64,000 nt of DNA from Bryobacterales bacterium (GCA_020847045.1 JADLCT010000011.1:62001-126000), one strand, 5' to 3'; shown: positions 28,435 through 36,388, counted from the stretch's first letter. Translations and numbers: made by a program. Notes: generated from the letters alone by a model not told the origin.

Positions 28435-28460
28435 AAAAAAGGAAACGGTTTCCCGGTTCC
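28435..28460 (-). terminator. terminator-like hairpin in the leader of the TonB receptor gene (possible attenuator)
   Basis: On the minus strand GGAA-C-CGG, a GAAA tetraloop, CCG-T-TTCC (28460-28441) form a 7-bp stem with one C/U mismatch, followed by TTTTTT (28440-28435). It begins about 6 nt after the predicted transcription start and ends before the Shine-Dalgarno. No other minus-strand gene needs a terminator here. Confidence 0.5.
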
Positions 28461-28472
28461 CAATCTTCATTC

Positions 28473-28500
28473 AGTGTACTCCGCGTCCGGCAAAAGACAA
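28473..28500 (-). promoter_or_regulatory. sigma-70-type promoter of the TonB receptor gene
   Basis: Minus strand TTGTCT (28500-28495), 16-nt spacer, TACACT (28478-28473). Predicted transcription start near 28466, leader of about 50 nt to the ATG at 28417. The 28418-28753 interval holds this promoter, its hairpin and the divergent SPOR promoter and leader; I see no other gene in it. Confidence 0.6.
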
Positions 28501-28587
28501 CCGGGTGCCAGTGGGATGCCGGGGCGGTCCAGACCGAATTCAATTCGCTCCCGCCGGACAGTGGTTCCATCATTCAAACAATTTCCC

Positions 28588-28593
28588 TATAAT
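28588..28593 (+). promoter_or_regulatory. -10 element TATAAT of the SPOR-protein gene
   Basis: A perfect TATAAT with TTCCAT 17 nt upstream (28565-28570). It drives the plus-strand transcript with a leader of about 150 nt. Confidence 0.5.
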
Positions 28594-28599
28594 TGTTTC

Positions 28600-28753
28600 G
28601 ATGGTCTAGCGCCACCGCGCCGGGCCGCCGATACTTTGGGATGAGGGGCGAGTACCCCGAGGGGGCGCTTCCTCCCGCCGGCCGCTTCGGCGGCGAGCAG
28701 TCTACAGCAAAGCTTGCGGTGATTCCGGGGCTGGGCGACGAAGCGAGGCGAGT
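28600..28753 (+). other. GC-rich structured 5' leader of the SPOR-protein gene
   Basis: About 150 nt between the predicted start and the ATG. Visible hairpins: GGGG/CCCC around CGAGTA (28645-28658 region) and CCGC-TTCG-GCGG (28682-28693 region, UUCG tetraloop). It does not match any riboswitch consensus I can recall. An open 64-codon frame across it starts at a TTG inside the -10 region and looks accidental. Confidence 0.35.
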
Positions 28754-29404
28754 ATGCCGACAAACGAAGAAGGCGAATTTGAATTAGTGTTGGGCAACAA
28801 ACAGTTGCTCAGTGTGTTTTTCATTGTGGTTGTGCTTCTGGGCGTGTTCTTCACGATGGGGTACATCGTGGGCCGCAGCATGTCCCCGGCCGGCGGGCCG
28901 CAACTGGCGCAGAACGATGCGAACCCGCTTGTGGTGGAGCCATCGGCGCCGGGGGAACCTGTGCAGCCGCCCATCAGCCACACCGACAAACCATCCCCGC
29001 TGGCGCCCACGCCCGCTCCGGTGAAACCCGAGCCGGCAAAGCCGGAGCCTGCAAAGCCGGAGCCCCCCAAACCGGAACCGCCGAAGCCCGCGCCCGTCAA
29101 AGTGGAGCCTCCCAAGCCGGTTCCGCCCAAACCCGCTCCCGCGAAACCCGAGCCGCCCAAGCCCGCCCCGGTGAAACCGGCGGCCGGTGGCACCTACCTT
29201 CAAGTGGCCGCCACGCGCAAGGCCGATGCCGATATTATGGCCAGCACGATTTCCAAGAAGGGCTTCCGCGTGACCATCTCCGCGGTGCCTGACTCTGACC
29301 TGTTCCGTGTCCTGGTTGGTCCGGCCGCTACCCCCGACGAACTGGGCAAACTGCGCAACGACCTGGCCGCCATCGGCTACAAGGGCTTCCCGCGCAAAAT
29401 GTAA
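28754..29404 (+). CDS. membrane-anchored SPOR-domain protein
   Basis: A 216-residue bitopic inner-membrane protein: short cytoplasmic N-terminus, one transmembrane helix (about 18-42, LLSVFFIVVVLLGVFFTMGYIVG), a rigid Pro/Lys/Glu-rich periplasmic linker of KPEPAKPEP-type repeats (about 85-145) and a C-terminal SPOR domain (about 146-216, GTYLQVAATRKADAD). SPOR domains bind denuded glycan strands at the division septum, so a divisome or peptidoglycan role is likely. lipA follows after 45 nt but has its own start signal. Confidence 0.88.
   Translation: MPTNEEGEFELVLGNKQLLSVFFIVVVLLGVFFTMGYIVGRSMSPAGGPQLAQNDANPLVVEPSAPGEPVQPPISHTDKPSPLAPTPAPVKPEPAKPEPAKPEPPKPEPPKPAPVKVEPPKPVPPKPAPAKPEPPKPAPVKPAAGGTYLQVAATRKADADIMASTISKKGFRVTISAVPDSDLFRVLVGPAATPDELGKLRNDLAAIGYKGFPRKM
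29011..29180 (+). repeat. degenerate tandem repeats encoding a KPEP/KPAP linker
   Basis: Imperfect short repeats (units of about 9 to 18 nt, AAGCCGGAGCC-like) inside the SPOR gene encode alternating Lys-Pro-Glu/Ala-Pro. Such tracts are prone to length change between strains. Confidence 0.75.
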
Positions 29405-29437
29405 CGCGGTGCACGGCGCGCGCTTCCCAGCCCCATC

Positions 29438-29443
29438 TACAAT
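29438..29443 (+). promoter_or_regulatory. -10 element TACAAT of lipA
   Basis: TACAAT with a 6-nt gap to the TTG at 29450; no Shine-Dalgarno, no upstream ATG in frame. Consistent with a leaderless TTG start. Confidence 0.45.
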
Positions 29444-29449
29444 AGTGGA

Positions 29450-30382
29450 TTGCCGCACGCCCACCTGATCCACATCGAAAACGCGCTTCCTCCGGCGGGC
29501 GCGGCCACACGGGGCCGCTTGCCGGAATGGCTTCGGAAACCAACAGCGAATCCCGAGTCCGTCACCGCGCTCAAGCGCGGCCTTCGCGAGTTCCGCCTAC
29601 ACACGGTGTGTGAGTCCGCCCGCTGCCCCAACCTGAACGAGTGCTTCCACCGGGGCCAAGCCACCTTCATGATCCTCGGCAATCTTTGCACCCGGGGCTG
29701 CGGCTTTTGTTCCGTTCCCAAGGGCACACCCGGCAAGCACGCGTTTTCATTGGACGCAGGCGAACCGGCCCATGTCGCAGCGATGGCCGTCCGCATGAAC
29801 CTTCGCTACGTCGTCATCACCTCCGTGAACCGTGATGACCTCCCCGACGGTGGTTCCACGCACTTCGCCGAAACCGTCCGCGCCGTCCGCGAGGCCCTGC
29901 CCTCGGCCCGCGTGGAGGTCCTCACACCGGACTTCAACGGCGACCTCAGCGCCGTCGCCCGCATTCTCGACGCCGGCCCCCATGTGTTCAACCACAACAT
30001 GGAGACGGTTCCCCGGCTCTATTCGCGCGTCCGTCCGCAGGCCAACTATGAACAGTCGCTCCGCGTGCTCGACTTCGCACGCCGTCACGCGCCCCACGTC
30101 CTCACCAAGTCCGGACTGATGGCCGGGTTGGGCGAGTCCGGCGCCGAGGTTCGCCAGTTGCTTGCGGACCTGCGGCAGCACTCCGGTTGCGATGTCGCCA
30201 CCATCGGCCAGTATCTTCAGCCATCGCGGCGCTCGCTGCCTGTGGTCCGCTACGTTCCGCCGGGAGAATTCGACTCCTGGCGCGAGCATGGCCTCTCGCT
30301 CGGCTTCAGCGCCGTCTTCAGCGGACCCTTCGTCCGCAGCTCCTACATGGCTGACCAGGTCAGCGCCCAGGCAGCCCGCTGA
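29450..30382 (+). CDS. lipA: lipoyl synthase
   Basis: Radical-SAM enzyme that inserts two sulfurs into octanoyl groups on lipoyl-dependent complexes. 310 residues. The auxiliary cluster motif CESARCPNLNEC (Cys54, Cys59, Cys65) and the radical-SAM motif CTRGCGFC (Cys80, Cys84, Cys87) are both intact. The C-terminal FVRSSY supplies the conserved Ser ligand. The start is unusual: TTG right after a -10 box. The stop overlaps the lnt start by one base. No lipB is seen nearby. Confidence 0.96.
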   Translation: MPHAHLIHIENALPPAGAATRGRLPEWLRKPTANPESVTALKRGLREFRLHTVCESARCPNLNECFHRGQATFMILGNLCTRGCGFCSVPKGTPGKHAFSLDAGEPAHVAAMAVRMNLRYVVITSVNRDDLPDGGSTHFAETVRAVREALPSARVEVLTPDFNGDLSAVARILDAGPHVFNHNMETVPRLYSRVRPQANYEQSLRVLDFARRHAPHVLTKSGLMAGLGESGAEVRQLLADLRQHSGCDVATIGQYLQPSRRSLPVVRYVPPGEFDSWREHGLSLGFSAVFSGPFVRSSYMADQVSAQAAR

Positions 30383-31860
30383 TGCTCGCCAACATCATCC
30401 TGGCCGCCGCCTCGGGTGTGTTGCTGGTCCTGCTGCATCCCCCTTTCTCCTTCTGGTTTCTCGCGCCCCTGGCCCTGGCGCCGCTCCTGATCGCCTGCGC
30501 CCGCGAAACCCGCTGGCAGCGGCGCGTTCTGCTCGGGCTCGCCACCGGCTACATCCACTGGTTCGGCCTCTGCCCCTGGATCCAGTTCGTCCTCGAGGTC
30601 CACGGGGACATGGGCTACTGGGGCAGCCGTGGCACCTTTCTGCTGTTTTGCTTCCTAAAGGCCCTCCACTTCGCCCTGTTCGCCGCTCTCGCCGGGTGGA
30701 CCATGCGGCTCCCCCTGGCGGCGCTCGCCTCAGCCGCCCTTTGGACCGGCATTGAACGCACAAACGGTCCGTTCGGTTTCGCCTGGCTGACCCTGGGCAA
30801 CGCCGGCGCCGGCATGGGCTTCCCCATGCGTCTCGCCCCGTTCACCGGAGTTTACGGCCTGTCATTTCTGTTCGCGCTGATGGCCGCCACGCTCGCGCTT
30901 GCCTTTCTCCGCCGGCCGCGTCTCCAACTGGCCCCCATCGCCCTACTGCCCGCGCTCGTCCTGCTCCCGGAACTCCCCGCCCCCGTCGCGCCGGACCGTC
31001 AGGCCGCCGTCGTCCAGTCCGGCTTCGAAGAGTCTCGCGCCTACTCCCGCGAGGAGATGACACGCGAACTCTCTCAACTCGCCCTGCTTACAACCGGCCA
31101 GGCCATGCAGCCTTCGCTGCCCCGTCCCGACCTTCTGCTTTGGCCCGAGGTCCCCGCGCCCATCTTCTATTCCACCGACGGCGAGGCCCGCTCGGCCACC
31201 GAGGCCATCGCCCGCACCACGCGGACCCCATTCCTGTTCGGGGCCGTCACCTATACGCTCGAAGGCGCGCCCCTGAACTCCGCTGTCCTTCTCGGCGCGC
31301 GCGGCGAGCCCCTCTCCCGCTACGACAAGATGTACCTGGTGCCCTTTGGCGAGTTCGTCCCGCCCCTGTTCAGCTTCGTCAACCGGATCGCCGATGGCGC
31401 GGGAGACTACTCCCCCGGCGTGAACCTCGTCGTGACCCGGATCGACGGCCACCGCCTGGGAACCTTCATCTGTTACGAATCCGCGTTTCCTCACTTTGTC
31501 CGCGAGTTCCCCAACGCGGGCGCGGACGTTCTGGTCAACCTCACCAACGACGGCTATTTTGGCCGCTCCGCCGCCCGGCAACAGCACCTGCAACTCGCAC
31601 GGATGCGCGCCGCCGAAAACCGCCGCTGGATCCTGCGTCCCACCAACAACGGCATAACGGCCTCGATCGACCCCGCCGGCCGTGTGATCCAGCAGTTCCC
31701 CGAATTCATCCGCACCTCAGGCCGGCTGGGCTTTCGTTACGAATCCACGAAGACCTTCTACACCCGTCACGGCGACTGGTTCGCCTGGGCGTGTTTAGTT
31801 TGCGCACTGGCCTCGGTGGCCTACTCCGCCGTGCGGCCTAACTATACGAAGCCAAGTTAG
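30382..31860 (+). CDS. lnt: apolipoprotein N-acyltransferase
   Basis: Inner-membrane enzyme for the third step of lipoprotein maturation, N-acylation of the lipidated cysteine. 492 residues: six or so N-terminal membrane helices, then a periplasmic nitrilase-type domain with catalytic Glu256 (LWPEVP), Lys316 (YDKMYLVPFGEF) and Cys364 (FICYES), and a C-terminal helix. Its presence supports a diderm cell. Translationally coupled to lipA (TGATG). Confidence 0.94.
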   Translation: MLANIILAAASGVLLVLLHPPFSFWFLAPLALAPLLIACARETRWQRRVLLGLATGYIHWFGLCPWIQFVLEVHGDMGYWGSRGTFLLFCFLKALHFALFAALAGWTMRLPLAALASAALWTGIERTNGPFGFAWLTLGNAGAGMGFPMRLAPFTGVYGLSFLFALMAATLALAFLRRPRLQLAPIALLPALVLLPELPAPVAPDRQAAVVQSGFEESRAYSREEMTRELSQLALLTTGQAMQPSLPRPDLLLWPEVPAPIFYSTDGEARSATEAIARTTRTPFLFGAVTYTLEGAPLNSAVLLGARGEPLSRYDKMYLVPFGEFVPPLFSFVNRIADGAGDYSPGVNLVVTRIDGHRLGTFICYESAFPHFVREFPNAGADVLVNLTNDGYFGRSAARQQHLQLARMRAAENRRWILRPTNNGITASIDPAGRVIQQFPEFIRTSGRLGFRYESTKTFYTRHGDWFAWACLVCALASVAYSAVRPNYTKPS

Positions 31861-31890
31861 CGCCGAGCGAGCAGTGCTGAATAAATAGAT

Positions 31891-32112
31891 TTACTCAGGT
31901 GTAGCCTGATTTGTATCCGTAAGAAGGCGAACCTTCCACGCGGCCCAGTACAGAATTCCCGCATTTACGATGGGCACGAGAAATAAGAGGGACACAATCA
32001 CCGCGGCGGCCTTGGTGAGTCCGGCCCGGCGAAGCAGCAGGAAGGCCGGAATCGAGTACCCCAAAACACCCACGGCAAGCAAGACATACACCAGTTCATA
32101 TCTCAGTTGCAC
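31891..32112 (-). CDS. small membrane protein of unknown function
   Basis: A 73-residue protein with two predicted transmembrane helices (about 6-27 and 36-58) and a short polar tail. GTG start with GGGAG 9 nt upstream. It lies 49 nt after the 232-residue gene on the same strand, in a stretch more AT-rich than its surroundings, and is probably the last gene of that small transcript. No family recognised. Confidence 0.6.
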   Translation of the reverse strand: MQLRYELVYVLLAVGVLGYSIPAFLLLRRAGLTKAAAVIVSLLFLVPIVNAGILYWAAWKVRLLTDTNQATPE

Positions 32113-32161
32113 ACTCGTGGTCTCCCGCCGCCGGATGTCAGCGGCTGATCGCTCGTGCAGT

Positions 32162-32860
32162 TCACGGACTCTGATACACCAGAGCTTGCAGTTGCGACGG
32201 CTTCATCTCCTTCATAGCGGCAAGGCGGGCCTCATCGAATAATTCGGCGGGTGGGGTCTTGGCCTCAAAGGTGATGGGAACAACACTCAAGGAGGTTTTC
32301 CAAACCCCGTCCTTGTAGGTCTCTTCCGCGAACTTCATATCCACGCACATGAAGTCCGGAGCGCGCCAGTTGATCAGCCGTTTTCCTGGTTGCTCGGCAA
32401 TGAGCATTCTCGTAGGAACGCCCAGAATCTGCTCCTCGCCAGCCGCCTTCTCGTGCGCAAGCTTGCACCCCGCGGCAGCCATGACGGCTCTCATTTGCAG
32501 TGCCTCCATCTTTCTGCGAGTGAGAAAGGCGGACATGCGCGCGGCCAGCCCTTCAAATCCGGCAGTCACATAGCCATCAGGCCGGATCAGCAAGGTTGCT
32601 ACGCCCGCTTCCGGACGGGAGGGCCTGGTAATCAGGCGGACCTCCATTCCATCGCCGCGAATGGCCGTAACCCGGTCCTCGGTTATCTGAGGATGGTTTT
32701 GGCCATCCAGCGCAACCACGTGTTGCCTCATGAGGAACGGAGTAGGTGGGATCTGCGCGGCAACTTTGGGCAGCAGATGGCCAGCCCCCCAAAGGCCACA
32801 ATAATACGCCGCTGCTATCAGTGCGAACGCAACGAAAAGCTTCTTCCGTTTCGGATTCAT
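32162..32860 (-). CDS. membrane-anchored or exported protein of unknown function
   Basis: A 232-residue protein starting at an ATG with a strong GGAGG box. Residues about 8-28 form a hydrophobic anchor or signal. The rest is soluble with a beta-rich centre (GDGMEVRLITRP, VATLLIRPDGYV), an alpha-helical stretch (FLTRRKMEALQMRAVMAAAGC) and a C-terminal region ending QLQALVYQSP. No known motif. It begins 10 nt after the cysteine-rich peptide gene, so they share a transcript. Function unknown; partner of the peptide by context only. Confidence 0.7.
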   Translation of the reverse strand: MNPKRKKLFVAFALIAAAYYCGLWGAGHLLPKVAAQIPPTPFLMRQHVVALDGQNHPQITEDRVTAIRGDGMEVRLITRPSRPEAGVATLLIRPDGYVTAGFEGLAARMSAFLTRRKMEALQMRAVMAAAGCKLAHEKAAGEEQILGVPTRMLIAEQPGKRLINWRAPDFMCVDMKFAEETYKDGVWKTSLSVVPITFEAKTPPAELFDEARLAAMKEMKPSQLQALVYQSP

Positions 32861-32870
32861 GTTCGCCTCC

Positions 32871-33146
32871 TCAACAGGAATAGCAGTCAGCCGTGATGTA
32901 GGCGCCGAGGCAGCCGCCGAACCAACATTGGCTACCACTGCGGGGCCAGCAACCATTTGCGACCTGTTCGCCCGTCGCATAACATTGAACGTGGACACAG
33001 TATTGATAGGCTCCGCACAATTCACTGCCGTCGTAGCAGTTCAACCAAGTGCCCCGGGTTTCCGAATATTGGCAGTATTGTTGCGCCGTGGACTGCATTG
33101 CGCCAAACTATAGGCCGATGACGCATGCGATGATCAGATGCTTCAT
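32871..33146 (-). pseudogene. cysteine-rich secreted peptide gene interrupted by an in-frame amber codon
   Basis: From ATG 33146, with AAGGGAG 9 nt upstream and a strong promoter, the frame reads a signal-peptide core MKHLIIACVIGL, then TAG (33110-33108), then FGAMQSTAQ and 75 further codons (counted from the internal ATG at 33098) without another stop. The mature part has ten cysteines (residues 9, 21, 28, 34, 39, 50, 58, 63, 72, 75 from the internal Met) plus many Tyr/Gly/Trp. That suits a disulfide-rich extracellular peptide. The internal ATG has no ribosome-binding site and would lose the signal peptide. Could be a recent pseudogene, a read error, or suppressed amber. No family recognised. 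Confidence 0.6.
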
Positions 33147-33169
33147 TCTCGGCCGCTCCCTTCAGCCGA

Positions 33170-33198
33170 AAGGTACTCCAAATAATTGCTGGCGTCAA
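33170..33198 (-). promoter_or_regulatory. strong sigma-70-type promoter of the cysteine-rich peptide operon
   Basis: Minus strand TTGACG (33198-33193), exactly 17 nt, TACCTT (33175-33170). Predicted start near 33163, directly before the Shine-Dalgarno AAGGGAG. It is one of the best promoter matches in the window. The upstream stretch to 33270 is AT-rich. Confidence 0.6.
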
Positions 33199-33278
33199 GA
33201 GAAATAGGATCACAATTATTCGGATAAATCTCGTATTGTAATATCTATTACTGTCCGGTGCCCGCGGACGTTATCCAC

Positions 33279-34346
33279 TTACAGCGTTCGCGTTACCTTC
33301 TCCAGGCTGCGCGGCTGGTCGGGGTTCAGTCCCTTCTCTTCCGCCAGGGCGGCCGCGAAAAGCTGTGCCGGCACAATGTAGGGAATCGGCGTGAATACGT
33401 CCTCGGGTAGCTTGCCGCGCTTCTTGCCCACCAGCCGCGACGGCACGCAGATGGTCCGCTGCGCAGCCTTCAAGGCCTCTCCAGCCGAGCGGTCCGCCAG
33501 AGCCACCGTTTCGGCGCCCATACCGTTCAGACGTGCGATCATTTCGCGCAAACCCGGCCAGGTCACTCCCGCCGGGGTGAACAGAAACACCGGGAAACTG
33601 CGCTCCACCATGGCGATCGGCCCATGGGCGAAGTCGGCCGATGAAAACCGCTCGGCCACGACATAACAGGTTTCCATCATTTTCAACGCGAACTCGAAGG
33701 CGTTGGAGTAGTTCAGACCGCGCCCCACCACCACGCAATGCTCCATGAACCGGTAGCGCGGCGCAAGCGCCCGGATCGTCTTCTCCAGTTCGAGAGCCGA
33801 CGCGGTCCAGTCCGGAATCCGTTTTACATCGTCCAGGTCAATCGCCGCGCCCAGCGCGTAGGCCAGCAGATACATGGCCAGCAGTTGCCCGGTGTAGGTC
33901 TTCGTGGCGGCAACCGATTTCTCCCGCCCGCCGCGGACCAGGATGACGAACTCCGCCATGTTCGCCAGCGCCGAGGAGGGCTCGTTGGTTATGCCCACGG
34001 TCAGCGCGCCTGCGGCTTTGGCCCGCTCCAGCACGAGGTTCGTGTCGGTCGATTCGCCCGACTGTGAGATGGCCACCACCATCGCGTCACGCAGGTCCAC
34101 CTGGGCGCCGTAGAGAGTGAAGATGCTGGGCGCAGCCAGGGAGACCGGGATGCCCGTCGAAATCTCCAGCAAATAGCGGCCAAATTGGGCCGCGTTATCC
34201 GAGGTCCCACGCGCCGCCAGCACCACCATCTTGGGCCGCCGCGCCGCCAGCGCCTTCTTCAGAGCTTCAATGCCGCGCATCTCCTGCCGCAGCGTCCGTT
34301 CCAGTACCTCCGGCTGCTGCCGGATCTCATCAAGCATCAGGGACAT
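33279..34346 (-). CDS. SIS-domain sugar-phosphate isomerase/deaminase (GlmS isomerase-like)
   Basis: A 355-residue cytosolic protein with two SIS domains and no glutaminase domain: VLAARGTSDNAAQFGRYL and AISQSGESTDT in the first, VVGRGLNYSNAFEFALK and SADFAHGP in the second. This is the GlmS isomerase half found in NagB-II, AgaS and FrlB-like enzymes that act on amino-sugar or fructosamine phosphates. The start at 34346 follows the conserved N-terminus; further in-frame codons upstream belong to the divergent gene. Precise substrate unknown. Confidence 0.88.
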   Translation of the reverse strand: MSLMLDEIRQQPEVLERTLRQEMRGIEALKKALAARRPKMVVLAARGTSDNAAQFGRYLLEISTGIPVSLAAPSIFTLYGAQVDLRDAMVVAISQSGESTDTNLVLERAKAAGALTVGITNEPSSALANMAEFVILVRGGREKSVAATKTYTGQLLAMYLLAYALGAAIDLDDVKRIPDWTASALELEKTIRALAPRYRFMEHCVVVGRGLNYSNAFEFALKMMETCYVVAERFSSADFAHGPIAMVERSFPVFLFTPAGVTWPGLREMIARLNGMGAETVALADRSAGEALKAAQRTICVPSRLVGKKRGKLPEDVFTPIPYIVPAQLFAAALAEEKGLNPDQPRSLEKVTRTL

Positions 34347-34392
34347 CGGTTTGAGGGTAGCAAAGACCCAATCCGCCGTGCCGCCGCGCGTG

Positions 34393-34399
34393 TATTTTA
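34393..34399. promoter_or_regulatory. symmetric -10 region shared by divergent genes
   Basis: TATTTTA reads TATTTT on the plus strand (12 nt before the ATG at 34410, which also has GGAG) and TAAAAT on the minus strand (about 47 nt before the SIS gene). One element could serve both directions. Confidence 0.4.
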
Positions 34400-34409
34400 T
34401 GGAGTCATC

Positions 34410-34958
34410 ATGCCTACCGCCCAACGCCTTTTTCTGCTGGCGGCCATCTGCTTGTGCGTCCACCCTCTCGCCGCGCAACCCAATTCGCCCCACCGCTTCG
34501 AAACTCACGCCTCGATCGGCGCAGGAGGAACCTACGACGACGAGGGTTCGATTGGCTCCGGCCTCAGCGCCTCGTTTGGCGCCGGCTACCGCCTCACGCC
34601 ACGCTTTGGCGTGGAGGGCGAGTACACCTACCTGCGCTTCCGCCGTGATTTCGGCATCGTTGGAGAATGGAAAGGCGGCGCGCACACCGTTACGGGAAAC
34701 GCTCTCCTCCACTTCCGCCCCAAGACGCGCGTGCAGCCGTTCCTGTTGCTGGGCGCGGGCGCACTCTCTCACACCTCAGGTGACGGTCCCGGTTTTGCCT
34801 GGACGGCCGGTGCGGGCCTGAAGGGATACCTCTCAGATCACATCTTCCTTAGGCCCGAAATCCGCTTCACCTCGGGCCGGTATGACCGCCGTCCGTTTCA
34901 GCCTGAGCCACCCATCAGCAATCTGCGGTTTCAATTCGGGATCGGCTACCGCTGGTAA
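34410..34958 (+). CDS. outer-membrane beta-barrel protein (OmpA-like/porin fold)
   Basis: A 182-residue exported protein: signal peptide (QRLFLLAAICLCVHPLAAQ), then alternating amphipathic strands separated by Gly-rich turns (SASFGAGYRLTPRFGVEGEY, FLLLGAGAL, TAGAGLKGYL) and a C-terminal ...FQFGIGYRW with terminal aromatic residue. Probably an eight-stranded barrel. GGAG lies 5 nt before the ATG. Divergent from the SIS gene, convergent with the secretin gene. Confidence 0.82.
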   Translation: MPTAQRLFLLAAICLCVHPLAAQPNSPHRFETHASIGAGGTYDDEGSIGSGLSASFGAGYRLTPRFGVEGEYTYLRFRRDFGIVGEWKGGAHTVTGNALLHFRPKTRVQPFLLLGAGALSHTSGDGPGFAWTAGAGLKGYLSDHIFLRPEIRFTSGRYDRRPFQPEPPISNLRFQFGIGYRW

Positions 34959-34975
34959 GGCCGGGCGCTCCGCAG

Positions 34976-36388
34976 TTAGTAGGAGGCTCGCGGCCGCCCC
35001 TCGCTGCCCGTCCAGAAGCGGTCCACCGAGGCCAGGCCGTCAATGGGAGCCCGCGTAACAATCCTGGGGCGCAGGATCAGCAGAACCTCGCCCTTGTCCT
35101 TCGTCGTATCCACTCTCCGGAACAGCCGTCCCAGAACGGGCAGCGTGGACAACCCGGCCACGCCGGTCAGCGCGCGTGTCTCCGAGGCTCGGATCAGGCC
35201 CGCCACCACGGCCCACTCCCCATTCTGCAAGCGGCAGCCGGTGACGAACTTGCGGCTGGAGATGACGGGAATTCCGTTCAGCGCCTCGCCGGTCAAAACC
35301 TTGAACTCTGCCTCGATGGCCAGCGACAACTCCCGCGAATCGTGGACCAGCGGCGTCAGCTTCAGCACAAGGCCCAGATCCTCGAAATTCACGGTAGGCG
35401 GCGGCGTGTACACGTTGCCCACCCCGGTTGTCGTCCCAAAGTATCCGTTGGTCATGACAGGATACCGGTCGCCCACGTGGATCGTGGCTGGCTGGCCGGA
35501 TGTGCCGCGAATCTGGCTCCGCAACAGCGTCCGGCCTTCCCGATTGGAAAACTGGCCGATCGCATCGGCGCTGCCCACGGCCAGGCTCAGGAAGGTGTTT
35601 TTCCAGGCCAACTGCCCCAGGTTCAATACGCTGGTTGCTGTGTTCGAGCCGGAAACAGCGGGCTTCACCAGCCAGCTCAGCACCGTCGAGATGGGCAGGG
35701 TCAGCCCTATCTGCCGCTCCGCCGTCTCGCTCACCTGCACGAAATCCACGTCCACCACCACGTCCGCCTTCGGCTGCAGAAGCTGCCGGAAGAGCACCAG
35801 AGCGGGTATCACTTTCGACGCCGGGCCGCGCAATACGGCCAGCCGCTGCGCCGAATCGATGGAGAACTTCTGCACCTCCATCAACTGCTGCACGCCGCGG
35901 GCCAACTCCTGCGCCTCTTGCACGGCGACCGGTTCGGGCAGCGGCGCCGACACGGCCATCTGCTGTTCGAGTTCCTGCCGCTTCTGTGGCGTGTCGCGCG
36001 CCACCAGACCCATCTTGCCGCTTACGGGAACCAGGAAAGAGGCCGTCGCCGCCTCCAAAGCCGCCATGGCCTCGGTGAACCGTGTGCCGCGCATGGTGAA
36101 GCGCAGGTTGTCCAAGGCCTGGTAGTCACCGTCGAACACCACCTCGAAGCCGTAGCTCTTAGCCACCTCTTCCCAGAGCCGCCGCGAGTTGCCCCTCAGA
36201 TCGAAATCGTGCGGAGTATCCCTTATTTTTTCAACGATTTGGAGACGGGTTGGGGGCAGGAGCCCGGGTTCTTCGCCGCCTTCTCCCCGCAGGGGCCCAA
36301 AGGTCGCCGCAAGCGCATACAGACAGACGACGGTCACAATTTGCCACGGCACATAAACTCTGACGCCGACAGCCTTCAGGCCGTGCAC
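34976..36388 (-). CDS. secretin (type II/III secretion or pilus-type outer-membrane channel)
   Basis: Outer-membrane ring protein of 470 residues. After a signal region (about 1-33) comes an STN/N0-like domain (about 60-110, DNLRFTMRG), a linker, one N-type ring domain and the secretin core (about 205-445) with the signature LPVLGRLFR near the end. It has fewer N-domains than GspD or PilQ. GTG start with GGAG upstream. No other secretion or pilus genes are adjacent except the divergent AAA+ ATPase, so its system is not defined. Confidence 0.85.
   Translation of the reverse strand: MHGLKAVGVRVYVPWQIVTVVCLYALAATFGPLRGEGGEEPGLLPPTRLQIVEKIRDTPHDFDLRGNSRRLWEEVAKSYGFEVVFDGDYQALDNLRFTMRGTRFTEAMAALEAATASFLVPVSGKMGLVARDTPQKRQELEQQMAVSAPLPEPVAVQEAQELARGVQQLMEVQKFSIDSAQRLAVLRGPASKVIPALVLFRQLLQPKADVVVDVDFVQVSETAERQIGLTLPISTVLSWLVKPAVSGSNTATSVLNLGQLAWKNTFLSLAVGSADAIGQFSNREGRTLLRSQIRGTSGQPATIHVGDRYPVMTNGYFGTTTGVGNVYTPPPTVNFEDLGLVLKLTPLVHDSRELSLAIEAEFKVLTGEALNGIPVISSRKFVTGCRLQNGEWAVVAGLIRASETRALTGVAGLSTLPVLGRLFRRVDTTKDKGEVLLILRPRIVTRAPIDGLASVDRFWTGSEGRPRASY

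Noticed and set aside
28700-28720. GCAAAGC string reminiscent of the c-di-GMP-I riboswitch core
   Set aside because: The matching upstream GGCAAACC element and the tetraloop-receptor arrangement are missing.
28593-28787. 64-codon frame (TTG start) before the SPOR gene
   Set aside because: Starts within the -10 region, has no ribosome-binding site and overlaps the SPOR start out of frame; composition like non-coding leader.
33022-33213. 63-codon minus-strand frame overlapping the cysteine-rich peptide
   Set aside because: Its start precedes the peptide gene in another frame without a suitable ribosome-binding site. The cysteine-rich frame has the better signals.
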